Origin: Serilophus lunatus
Taxonomy: Eukaryota; Chordata; Aves; Passeriformes; Eurylaimidae
Direction of reading: 5' to 3'
DNA: 64,000 nucleotides
Assembly (NCBI GenBank): GCA_013399895.1
Contig: VXBA01003075.1
Coordinates: forward strand, 186,001 to 250,000
The notes under the pieces are model-generated. The model worked only from the letters and a program-made list of their open reading frames with translations, was not told the origin of the DNA and made no database searches. Both the position numbers and the translations under genes were made by a program. This document shows, piece after piece, positions 35,675-47,500 of this stretch (position 1 is its first letter; each line of letters opens with the position of its first letter).

Positions 35675-37723
35675 TGGGCAGCATTCCCTTTTGGTTTTCT
35701 TATTTTTATTATGATTTTTCTCATATTACCAAAGACTACAATGAATAATTCAACAGTGGGTTATAAGATATACTAAAAGAAAATATTTTTTTCTGAGTAG
35801 ACAGTATGATTTTTGTGCTTGCATCTTTAACTACTGCAAAAATAACAGCATTGAACCAGCTGAAATCTGCACAGCCTAAGCAAGCAGTAATAGTTCTCTT
35901 TCTAAAACTATAGTGTAAGGACAAAAGATGAGTAAATGCCTCACTCTGCATGGTATAATTGTTATTTATGTCATAATAGACAATGTTAATGAGCTTGTAT
36001 ATATTTTCATGTTTCTGAGTAGAGCAGGTCAAAAATATTGTGATCTTTCTTGTGAATTTAGTGAGTCACCTTAGCTGTGTGTTATGTATAAATGTACCCT
36101 GGTGAAGACAGCCTATGGTGAAAACCCATGCACCAAAAAAAACTTTGTTATGCACAAGTTAGTCTGTGATTGAAAACCCCCCCAACTCAGAAATTCACAG
36201 AACTGACTAGGTTTTTTGATTAGCTTGAGTGAATAGTGATACCCAATGTACGTTGGATAAATGAAAACAAAAAAACCTGTTGGCAAAACAACTGAGGTAT
36301 AGATTCAAACAGTACGTCCCTGAAAATTAAAAAAAAATATTAGAAATATCAGCTTTCATTAGCCAAAAATTTACAACAAGAAAATATTATTGGCTACCAT
36401 CAGCTACAATAATAACCTCTCAGGAGATTATGGACCGAAGGGTAGATTTCCTTTTTATAGCTGTCTTTAAAAATACCAAAAATTAAGTCTTACAAATGCA
36501 TCTCCTAACAACATTCTCTAAAACATAGAGTTCATCCTTATAACAATAAACTCATCTATTATTAAATTATAAAAATAATGCCTTCCTGAGGTCTCGTGCC
36601 CATCATTGAGGCTTGGGCAGCTTGTTCATTTAGTCATCTTGGAAAATCTTGTCCTTAATTTTGGGAGTTTTTTCATACATGTGACTGTATATCTCACAGT
36701 ACTGAAGTCCTATGCAGCTGTAAGCAGCAGCTGGTTCTCAGAAGTATTAAGTAATGGTATTTCTGTAAACTGCAGAAATGTATTATGATTCCTTTTTAGA
36801 TGCCCCCAAACTACTTTTAAAATAGAAGCACTCAAGGGGACTTTGGGATAATGATCCAGGGTTGAAACAACTCAGACTTTGCCAAATTCTCTACAGCCAA
36901 TTCCAGTGACAAATAGAACAGAACGTGTGAAATACCTCACACATATAATACTTTTGAATTGCTGGTTGTGCTCACTTGCAGAGGTGAAAGATTCATTTTT
37001 CATCTAACCCTTAAGGACATAACTGCATTAGTCTCTCCTGCTCTAATCCAATCAGTGGCACTGTTCCTCTCATGGGTAAATGGTCATGTAGTGCCATTCT
37101 CTATCACTATAAACAGGACTTCTGAAAGTTCAGGACTCCTGTTTTCTTTATTAACTTGCTTTACTGAGCCTGAGAAAGAAGTGAATGTTAGGGATAGAAA
37201 GTTCTTCAGGATAGAGATATTTTATCTTAGTCTCCATTCCTAAGTGTTTGCCTTAAAGCTTCACAAATGACATAGAAACAGCTGAGTGTGATTAAAATAC
37301 TATTGGGTGGATTTCTCAAAGGTAATTTTCACTTTTCATCTCGGTTTCACACAGGAGTGTCCATCCTTTGTCTACCTTCTCTTCACCGCATAGAATATTA
37401 AAACTCTCCAGATCTAGTATCTAATGCATGAAAAACTAAATTTATGGTGTAGATGTGTGTATTTTATATAAGAATTTTTAAAACACGTGTGAGTTTTTTG
37501 TACTTATATATATATATAATAACGGTATCTGGGAGATGATGGGCTTTTATTGCCTACAGCAACCTGTGTAGCATGAAATAATCTAAGCAATTTTACCTGT
37601 CAGATGTTGCTCATTCTTACCCAAACCTGTCAAAATGTCCTCTAGAAATATTATAGAAAAATGGCACAGAGGATCAATCACAGGAGAAATCCTATACAAG
37701 AACTGAAAAATCAAGTATAGTGG

Positions 37724-37792
37724 GTTTTGATAGGTATATACATACATATATATAGGTATGTGTATATATATATATACATATATGTTTTGATA
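37724..37792. repeat. TA-rich segment between 9-bp direct repeats
   Basis: GTTTTGATA occurs at 37724-37732 and again at 37784-37792. The 51 bases between are almost entirely alternating TA/TG/CA and can fold on themselves. This could be microsatellite growth inside a small duplication or the relic of a tiny insertion. Confidence 0.6.
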
Positions 37793-37952
37793 AGAAATTA
37801 ATCTTTCCTAATAGTAACTCAGGAAAATACTGTAATAAAGTTTAAATCCAAAGCTAGTTCTCAAAAATATTCTGTTTTATATTATTGTATAACTGCATGC
37901 ATTAATTCATTAAATTGCTGAATATGTTATATATAACATAGTGAAACAATAT

Positions 37953-38230
37953 TAGAATCCTAAAATCACAAAACGGGTTGAGATGGAAAAGACTTTAAAG
38001 ATCATCCAGTTGCATCCCCACTGCCATGGGCAGGGACACCTTCCACAATTCCAGGTTACTCCAAGCCCTGTCCAACTTGGCCTTGGACTCTTCCAGGGAT
38101 GGGTCAGCCCCAGCTTCTCCGGGCAACCTGTGCCAGGGCCTCACCACCATCAGAGGGAACAATTTCTTCCTAATATCTACTCTGAAGCTGTCCTCTATCA
38201 GTTTGAAGCCATTCCTCCTTGTCCTGTCAC
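37953..38230 (-). mobile_element. CR1 LINE 3' end
   Basis: Read on the minus strand this is a CR1 3' end. The plus strand shows 'agatcatccagttgca', 'ccaacttggccttgga', 'ggatgggtcagccccagctt' and 'ttcttcctaatatctac', all landmarks of the CR1 3' untranslated region. It is truncated at 'ccttgtcctgtcac' on the right. The 86-90-codon frames inside it are by-products. Confidence 0.9.
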
Positions 38231-41200
38231 AATTTATTATTAAATTTATGTATTTTGCTTTCAACTGAAAGTATTAAAACAAGGGTTGTGCATTCCATAA
38301 GAATGACCAGCAGCTCTGAGCCTAATATTTTCCTTTTTCATTATGCTTTATAGCTTTTAGTGTCATGTATAAAGCAAAAGGATTAGTTCTTTAGAATATT
38401 TGGCACCATATTTCACTAATGCCCCACGTGGTCAAATTATATGGAAAAAATATCTCTATTTTACAGATATTTATGACACCAGTTACAGAATATTTGAACA
38501 TATTCTTTTCATAAACACAGGACTTGTTTGTGTTTTACTGACACAAATGTGTGAAATGAAGTTAAAAGAAACACAAGTAACTATGGCAACCAAAGTTTCC
38601 CTCATATTGTAGTGTCTCCAGTAGAATTTGCAGACTCCACCAGTCTTCACCAGAAGCAACAATATAAGACAAAATCCAGCAAGTTCAGTTTTGACAGAAA
38701 TTAACTATTAATGAATGGTTAATGGAACAAAGTAATATATTTGTATATTTTGTTCCATTTCTTCTGAATAATAGAGATACATAGGGAACAGTTTTGTTCT
38801 CTAAACAGAAAATTTTCCTAAGGAGCAAATCTTTCTTCATAATTCATCTTCCTTAAGAGCAACAATCTCATCTTCTTCTGCCTTTTGCATTAGAAAGAAA
38901 TAAAACATAACTAAACTGAAATTACGCTCATATTTTCAAATGCATAAGTTCGTTCTTAGAGACCATTCATGTTTCATAACAAGTGTCACCTACAGTTGAA
39001 GGAAAAAGTAAGGAAAATGTACTTTTGCATAAGATGAAAATATATTTGCATTCATCCTGATGGCTGACTTCAGTGAAAATAAACTTTCCTATTTGCAATC
39101 TGAATATATTATCCAACTTATCTCTAGAGAAACCATGAGAATACAAACAGAAAAGAAGATCCTCATGTTCATCAAGGCCTTTGATTAGCTACACATCCCT
39201 AAAATAATTAACTTAAGTATTACTTTTTAAGAAAATACCTCTCTGTGCTCTCTCTGCTGGAACAATTATTTGGTTAATGCTTGTAAAAGTAAAGAGGCAA
39301 ACTTTTTTTTTTTTTTTTTTTCAGTATTAATTGGCTTAGTTGTGCAATTCAGGAGATTAAATACAGCAGTTTAACAAAAGCTCTTCTGCCTCTTTTCTGT
39401 GACTGGAAATGTTAAGAAGTCCTTATCGCTCCTTGTTCACATTAATGAAACAAAGCACGAGCAAAAGCTACAAATATTTTTTTGTGCAATGGTCATGGTC
39501 AAAGCCCTAACGATTCTTTGAGCAAAATTGGTAACTCATTCACCAACCAGGACTAAAAGCAGTAAAAACCTCTCTGCACTTTCCTATTCCATTCTTTCTG
39601 GTGCTGTCATTGTCATCAGTAATTCCACAAAAACCATATTCCTGTTGTGGCTTTGAAAGGGCTCACATTGTTTAAATTTTCTGTCCAGCATTATCCATAT
39701 ACAATTGAATAATGTATTAAAAGTAGAAATATAGCCTGAAAACACTAGGTATAATTGAATCTTATTTATAATTTGGTCTTCTCAGTTGTAGTAAAATAAT
39801 TTAAAAAATGCTTCAACTTCACTATATATTTCAGTTGATTAAATGTTTTTTTAAGATATCCTTGCTATCATGTGATACTGTATTTTTATGCTTCTGCAAG
39901 CAAGTGTACCTTAGTCAAAGCATACTGAAAAGATAATTATAACTGTAAATGGTTTCACATATATATTTTTAAAGCATATATAACCAATATTTTCTAATTC
40001 TTGGAGATGTAAAACTGTTTGGATTGATTTTGTTATCCAAAATGAAAAACTGCCTATACATCTGTTAAAAAAAAAGAAGTTATTTATTTATATATAAATT
40101 ATCTAATCTTCTGAGAGATAAATGATCGCCCCAACTTTGCCTTCCTTTAGGTACATGAGATAATGTGCAAGTGAAGAAGTATCTTTATAATTTTTCATCT
40201 GTTTTATTTTCAGTATTAAAAAAGAATGTTTGACAAGATTCAGTGCAGAATTGTGAAAAGTTATAAGGCATTTACCAGAAAACAATTTTTATTATTGAAT
40301 ACAGATTTTAATGAAGCTAGAAACTTAGGAGTTAAGGAACAGTGGTACATCACTCCAGACTACTTGAAATTAGATTTAAGGAAATTCTGAAATTTATGTG
40401 TATAAACTTGCCAGAATAAGTAAAATACAGAAAGAACAAAATGCAGATTACATGATCTGAACATGACAGTAATTTGGGTGTTTAATTCCAGGCAGAAATT
40501 CATATTTTTTCCTTATTGTTTCTGAGAGTAATATGAACAGTGCATTAATGCATAGCAGACTGAATTTGATAGGCCAGGTTACAAATAAAATTGATATAAA
40601 ATACAAAAACAAATGGGCCTTCTTTTTGAGGTAGTTCAAAGCATCTTGATAAATTCAATTATTTTCATCATTCTTTGAGTTATTTTTTGCATGTTTTCCT
40701 TTATATGCCCAGTTGTTTTCTGCCCTTTGCAATACTATAAAATTCCAGCTTAGCATTAAAACTTTCTGACAAAAGCTTCATCCAAGATTAATTTTATTTC
40801 TTTGACTTTGGGGACAAAATTAACACATGACATGAAATTCCTTTCTAAAAGTCCTATTGATAATTTTGCCATATATTTCAGCTTCTTTGGACACCTTTGG
40901 GGAATTTTGTATCTTGGTTTGTGTGTTTATCAAAATAACAGAGAAAAAATGCCAAAACTTTATCAGATTTTTCTAGTGAGGATATTTAAGGACACTTTAG
41001 ATGACAAATTCCCTACTGAATTTGTAAAATCTCATTGTGAAAGACAAGAACACATACAATACTTAAAAAAGTAATTTCACCTGAGGCATTCAAGGTTTTA
41101 GGTCAATTCTCTATCCATAAGGAACATCCACAATTTACAGGGAAGTTTTTTCTACAGTGATTAACTTGTATTCTTCCAGACTTCTATCAAGAAGGAAGCA

Positions 41201-42858
41201 TCTTAATAGCATTTCCTGTCATTTGATCTTGAAATGGAAATACAAACCCTCAGTTTCATAAATGTATAGAAAAAGCAAAGAATGTTGATTGATTAGAAAA
41301 ATATTTTATATTAATTTATAATTTTCAAAATAAATATTATTTGAGGTTTTTGAGGGGTTTAGCTTTTGGTTTATTTACTCACTCCTTCTTTGCTATCAAT
41401 AAATGTCCTGAGAGAGAAAAAGACAAATACATTTTTTTTGGACCACTGCACTATAAAAAATTTTCAGGCTCTGCACCCTCTTATACTCTCTCCTCCCCAT
41501 CAATCTTATTTCTTTATATGCCTAAAGACAATCCCAGCTTCCCAATCTTAATTCAGGAAGAAATTTTCCTCCTCTAAAACAGATTAACTGATTTTTTTTG
41601 GAGGATTTTAGTTTTCTCATGCAAGATGGAATTATAAGCCAAGGCCCAGAAGAGATAACAATTTATGATGGATATGAAAGTATACTTAAAATTGGAACTT
41701 GAATTTGTAATTCTTTGATTTGAAATTGAGAGGAGCATCTTTCTGATTCTTATACTGATATTAAAAATTTCAGCTTTGTAAATAAGATTGTGAAATACAC
41801 ATATATTCCTTAGCAATCCACATATGTTAAGAATCTTTCATAGCTGCTTCCTGAGTCACAAAAAATGTCTTTAACCTCAAGTAAAAACAGATGAATTCTT
41901 TGGCAACGTGAACAGAAAATCTGTACACCTGTGAATGCGTGATACTTAAACTGTTTCATGAAGGTCCTTGAAAGAAAATGGATTTTTTTCTCTGATCTTA
42001 AACTTCTGTAAGATCTTTAAGATGAAAATACACTGTAAGCAATCTCAGTTTTGCTCTTGCATTTAAGAGCCTCTTTGTTCTGTGCTTTGTCTCGGTGAGA
42101 TAGCAGAGCTGTAATTTATTTTCAGCCATTTTGTATTTATAAACATCATGAGTAGCTTTTCAAAAGGGGCCAATAGAACTGACTTGAATGTATGGATTTG
42201 TGTTTCGTGCTTGAGCTTATCACGTGCAACTTTCCTATGACTACATAGCATGAACTTAAGCTTTTAAATGAGACAAAAAAAACTCTCCCTCAATGAAAGT
42301 TTCATTTATCACTCAATCACAGCAATTATTTTTCTTGAGGGAAAAAAAAAATAAAACAGCAATGCAGAAGAGAAACACAGGTGAATAAATGTGGTAATAA
42401 TGGAAGTTCTTCAGAATTTGGAAATGCCACAACTAAAGTGACTGTGTAACATTACTTTGCACATCACTTAATTGAATGAACCAAACTCTTTAGTTCAAGT
42501 TAAATATCAAAAGAGTGATTTGAATAAATTCCCTCCCCACTACCAAAGCCTTGGCCTTTACACCACACAAATACTCCATTACATTAGTAATTAAGTTATA
42601 TAGGTTGTAGAAAGGACTGTGAAAGTAAATATAATAATTAGTCAGATTTTTGTTTAACTCTAACCCTACTATGTAGCTATTTCAAACTGTGATGGGAATA
42701 CAACAGGGTCTTCAAATACCACATGTTAAATGTTTTCAGTCATTTGGAAATTGGAATAATAAATGCATTAATAACAATTTAACCAATCACAGTTGAAAGT
42801 TTTGTGATAAAATAAAAACAAACAAACAGTGCTGGAAAGGTATGAAAATAATAAGTAA
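38231..42858. other. unique AT-rich DNA
   Basis: There are 4.6 kb without a recognised gene or transposon. A 19-base poly(T) run lies at 39303-39321. The 90-codon frame at 40802-41074 (plus) is unremarkable for this base composition. Short A-rich tracts lie at 42340 and 42817. Confidence 0.5.
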
Positions 42859-43725
42859 ATGTGGCCCCAGCCTGTACTTCGATTCAGGCTGACTAAGGAG
42901 CAACAGATCTTATGTCTTCTGGTGACCCCTGTGAGCAGAAAAGCTCCTGGCTCCTGAAGAAGGTGCTGGAGGTGCCTCAGAGAAATATTTTTAAATGTTA
43001 TTTCCAGGGCAGATAACAAAAGTGCAGATCCAAAACAAAGAAATCCGTCTTGTTTATACTACTGACTAGCAGCCAGATACTTCAGTCTGTAAATGATCAG
43101 GACAGGCCCAGTCTGAGACCTCCCTGAACTGAAGCTGGACTGAATGACAGGTAACTCTCCCCTTGAACTCCTCTCAAAGTCTGAGATCACCCACCTGAGA
43201 CAAAGAAATCCTTCCTTGCCCAGGGTGGAGAGATCCTTTACGTGTGACAGGTCCTCAATAAAGGGTTGGTAACATGTTCATTAACACTAATAAGACATTA
43301 CTAATTCATGTAGCTGCTCAATATTAATTAATATAAACTTTGTACAGCTAATTCTATTAGAAATAAACCATTGCCCAAGTCTGAGACCAAGATACGACCA
43401 AGGCTCACCTAAGCTGCATAAGGAGTTCAAGAAATAAGGGGATCCACTCTGAACCTTGTGGCTCAATGGGAGGGTCTTTCTTACCCTTTAGGTCCCCCAC
43501 TTCTGTGTGAATCACCTTAAATCAGACTTCCTTTGCATATTTCTTTCATAAAATAATTAATAAGGTGAAACTTGCCACGAAACTTATTGAATCTTGGAAA
43601 ATCACTGTTAAACTTTGTTAAAGTCTACCAAATTTGCTGAACTCTGCCAAATTATTATTGTACCTTAATAAAACCTATTGCTGCTTCTGTCCTTTGGGTG
43701 AAGGGCATTACACTCACCTGTAACA
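42859..43725 (+). mobile_element. probable solo LTR, family not recognised, left edge uncertain
   Basis: The right part looks like an LTR 3' end: 'ccttaataaaacctattgct' carries AATAAA, followed by a short GT-rich U5 and the terminus CTGTAACA at 43725. The sequence from about 42859 is less AT-rich than its flanks. The left limit is unclear. Starting at 42859 (TGTGGCCCC) leaves flanks GTAAA/ATAAA. Starting at 42764 leaves a perfect ATAAA duplication (42759-42763 and 43726-43730) but no good terminal match, and ATAAA is common here. A second AATAAA occurs near 43257. No internal retroviral sequence is present. Confidence 0.4.
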
Positions 43726-44390
43726 ATAAAATGAAAGTCCATTTAAATGAAAAGCCTTTAAATAATCAGTCAATGCAAAATTCTTCCTGTCTGTATAAAC
43801 TCTAAGACACAGCATAATAAGAAAACAAACCACATACAAAGCCAGCGCAGGAATATTTTTGTAAAACAGTCATAGGTACAAACATACAGAGATAACAGAC
43901 AGAAAACACAGCTGTAGTTTTATCAATGGTCAGGTAGCATTAGGAAAAAAATAAGTCTGGTTTTCAATACACGACATCCCTCTGATATCAAAAGCAATGA
44001 AATTTGCCTCATCCGTTCCTTGTGGCATTGCCTTCCTGTCTTTTAGTAGACACTAGACACTAGTCTCTGTGTTAGTAGACACTAAGATCTCAGAGGAAAC
44101 CAGCATATCTGCACCACCTGGCCATCTCTTCCATACATCTGATTTGCCTAAAATCATCATATTTATTTGAGGTAATAAGTATATCCAGATGCATAGGATT
44201 CCCCACAGCAACTGAAAGTGAACACTAAACACGTACGTGCTGGTCCCACTACTGAGCTTTGAATTTCTGTGATAAAAATCTCAGATGAAAACTAGCAACA
44301 GAGAAGAAACACTTGAATATAAGCTTGCTTTATAAAAGGTATTTTCCCCATTTTTCAGATGAATTTTTTAGCTAATTACTTTAAGTCAAA
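43726..44390. other. unique DNA, no supported gene
   Basis: This is a 0.66-kb spacer. It contains a short imperfect tandem of 'tagacacta' at about 44046-44093. Nothing else is recognised. Confidence 0.45.
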
Positions 44391-44590
44391 GAATCATAGA
44401 ATTATAGAGTGGTTCTGTATGGAAAGGACCTTGAAGATCACACAGATCCAACCCCCCTGCCACGGGCAGGAACACTTTCCACTACCCCAGGTTGCTTCAA
44501 TCCCCATCCAACCTAGCCTTGAACATTTCCAGGAATGGGGCATCCACAGCTTCTCTGAGCAACCTCTACCAGTTTCTCACCACTCATCTC
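44391..44590 (-). mobile_element. CR1 LINE 3' end
   Basis: The left edge 'gaatcatagaattatagagt' is the reverse complement of the CR1 terminal ATTCTRTG repeat. It is followed by 'ggaccttgaagatca', 'ccacgggcaggaac' and 'ttccaggaatggggcatcca', all CR1 landmarks. Similarity fades near 44590. No coding capacity remains. Confidence 0.9.
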
Positions 44591-47500
44591 AAGCAATGCC
44601 TTTGTCCAAGTACCCTTTGTAAGGGAGACTAAATTTTAGCCCATTTGAGAAAGAAATATTGCATAGTTCCATTATTAAATTCAAGATAGAGATTTCACTG
44701 GAATAATTCTGAATTTCTTACAAATGCTTTGAGGAATTCATTGATACACCTTGCTCTAGGATGAGATCCTTATTTTCAAATTATTAATTACTCCAGTAAC
44801 TGCCATCTTCAGAACAATTTGGAGTTTGGCTTGTGTCAAAATGGAGAGCAGCAGTATTTTTAATCAGACTTACCACAAAACACTGCACTGCAAAATAAAA
44901 AGATTTATGGCTAACTCTCTCTGGAGCACTGAAGACTTAAGGGACTAAGCAAGGTCTTAGTTATCCTGGTAAATCTGAAATCATTATTAATGCAGAGACA
45001 AGGTCCTTAATAACCCTCATGATGCTGCTACATGCTGTACCTACATATGTATTTGCTTTAAAAATATTACCTGTATTTGGCATGGAACATGAAGGGGGAA
45101 AATAGTTTTAGCACTAAATTTGACAGCTTAAATCATAACATAAAGGCTTGTTATTTTAAGTTGAAAATCAGGGCTTGTAGAATATAGAAACGTTTAAGAT
45201 ATAAAATTAGGATGCTTCCTGTTTTGAGTGTTTTTTGTGAATATTCAGTAATAAAGACACCACAAGCCGTGTGTGCAGTAGAGTGATGTTAAATGGATCC
45301 CAAAGTAGGAATGTGAATTGACATACTTAACTGACACATCTAACAGACTTTGCTCAGAAAGGCACTGCATCTCTTGTACAGATTACTTCAGAAGTGCATT
45401 TATCAATTTGTTCATGTCACATGAGAAGGTGTTTCAATTAAACTGAGAAAAGTCATTTTAATGTATAAATTGGGTGGTCTTCTAAGAAAGCTCTACTTGC
45501 AGCACTTTGTAAACATAAATTTCTTCATGAATACAAGCTCAAATAGAACAGAGGTGCAATAAACTGTCCCAGGATGAGATCCATAACTCCCAGAATATTC
45601 ATTTCTCTCCACAGATGCAGCTTTCATCACACTACACCATAAAGGCTTATTTTTCAGGAAATGTTGAGCCCAAATGATTCAAAGAAATCAGCCCAGCTGC
45701 AAAGAAGAGCTGGAGTTTCACAGATGAACCAGAACTAAATGTAAACTGAGGAACTTCACATCCTCTCCAGGAAGACCCAGAGTAAAAGAATGCATATCCA
45801 GCACTGACATTACAACCTGCTCTGCTTTGGTAACTATACCAAACATGTGATATAAATAAGTTTTTTTAATATGGAGAGAGGTCCATTAGGAATTAAAGTC
45901 AGATCAGCATAGCCTTGCAGGCAACAGATTTAGAGCAAATAAGAATGAAAAACAATGTTGTTTTTCTCTTTAATCAGACATTAGAATACAGGGAATTGCA
46001 ATGAAGCTGCAGAGAAGTATGGATTACGTGTCTTTTACCCTATTTAGATAATCAAGGGACTAGTCTTACACAGCTTCCAGGCAACTGCTTTATTGCTTCT
46101 TTTCTGTTTTGCTTTGAGAGTATTGAATTGTTTCCTCCTTCTTTTGAGCATTGGTAATGCCCATGAGTCGTGAAAAACCTGTCATCTCAGAGATCTAGCT
46201 GCTGTTTGTTTTTAGTATTGAAAACTACAGTGAATTAATGCAGGCAGTCTGGGGAAAAGTGCTTTTTCTTTGTAACAATCAACTGCTTATATGAACCATC
46301 CTCATCCTGTCGGAGAGCATTGAAGCTGTAAGTATCTGAAGTATTAGCACAGTGTGTGGATAGAATTCATTTAAGAGCTAGTGTCTAGGTAATTGTAATT
46401 GTCACTAACTTACATGTAATAGTTGTGAAAAAAGCAAATCAGAGAATTCTGCTTTTTAAACTTTATTTGTAGGTTTTTATGTGGCTATTCTGGGACTTAA
46501 AAATCAACTCCAATATCAGTTTATCAGTAGTTTTCAAAATACAGCTATGGATACCTGACTTTCTGCAAGTATATTGTTCAAACTTAGGAGTGCACATAGA
46601 ACAATGAAGAAACTCAGACACTGGCTGACACAGGTATGTTTCAAGCCAAGGACTTCAAAGCACTTCTTAATTTTTATATTGAAGGACAACAGAGGCCAAG
46701 GGAAGTCATGTATAGAAAATAAATTATGAGTTAGGCATACAAGTTAGCTCTCCTGCCTCCTAATCCTGTGTTTAACAACTCTGCTCTCCCTCTCCCTAGT
46801 CCCCTGAATTTGTTTAAATTCCTTGCACCAAACCCCCTGAATGAAATCCTGTCTGCATTGAAACACAGCTGAACTCAGACAGAATAAGAAAACATCCACT
46901 GTGATGTTTCAGAGACAGCCCTCTGGCAAATGAATTAAAAATAACCCTTACCAGCACTTTTATTGCTGTAATTCCTTCTGCAGGCACTATGAGAGGGTAC
47001 AAATTCTGCTCAATTAACTATTTCTTTCTTCACTTGATGGCTTGGCTTCAACATACAAAAATGACCACCAGATCTTTGCCTAGTAGATCAATCATCATGT
47101 TAATCAGCACAATTGGGCACCTGTATTTAGAGAAAAAGAATCTCATTTCCTCATTTGGAATAGAATTTGAGGAAATACCTGGGAAAGTGAGATTGTAGCC
47201 ATTCAGAGACCTCCAGATACAAATGCAGCCTCTAGCAAACCAAAGAGCAGCTGCAGGTCTACGACCCCCATACCCAAAGCCAATAGTAGTGACCACAGTG
47301 TGAAACAGCAGGGGAACAAATCCCCTTTGCACAGGCAGTTTTGGTACACTGCTCATAAAACTGGCACTGGAGGTGGTAAAAGCCAGTTATAAATTCAGAT
47401 TCTACCGGAATGATGGGATATAGCCTGAGAAATTTTACCTTTATGGTTGCCAAAGTGGGTCAGGCTCTTCAAGCACATCTACCACCTCCTTCTCTCCCCA

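Larger units (their letters stand above)
35031..37952. other. unique AT-rich DNA with ERE palindrome and AT tracts
   Basis: No gene is supported. It contains the oestrogen-response-element palindrome at 35660-35674 (listed), alternating TA tracts at 35645-35655 and 37507-37519, the TA-rich segment at 37733-37783 and a perfect 18-bp palindrome, TATGTTATATATAACATA, at 37923-37940. Confidence 0.5.
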
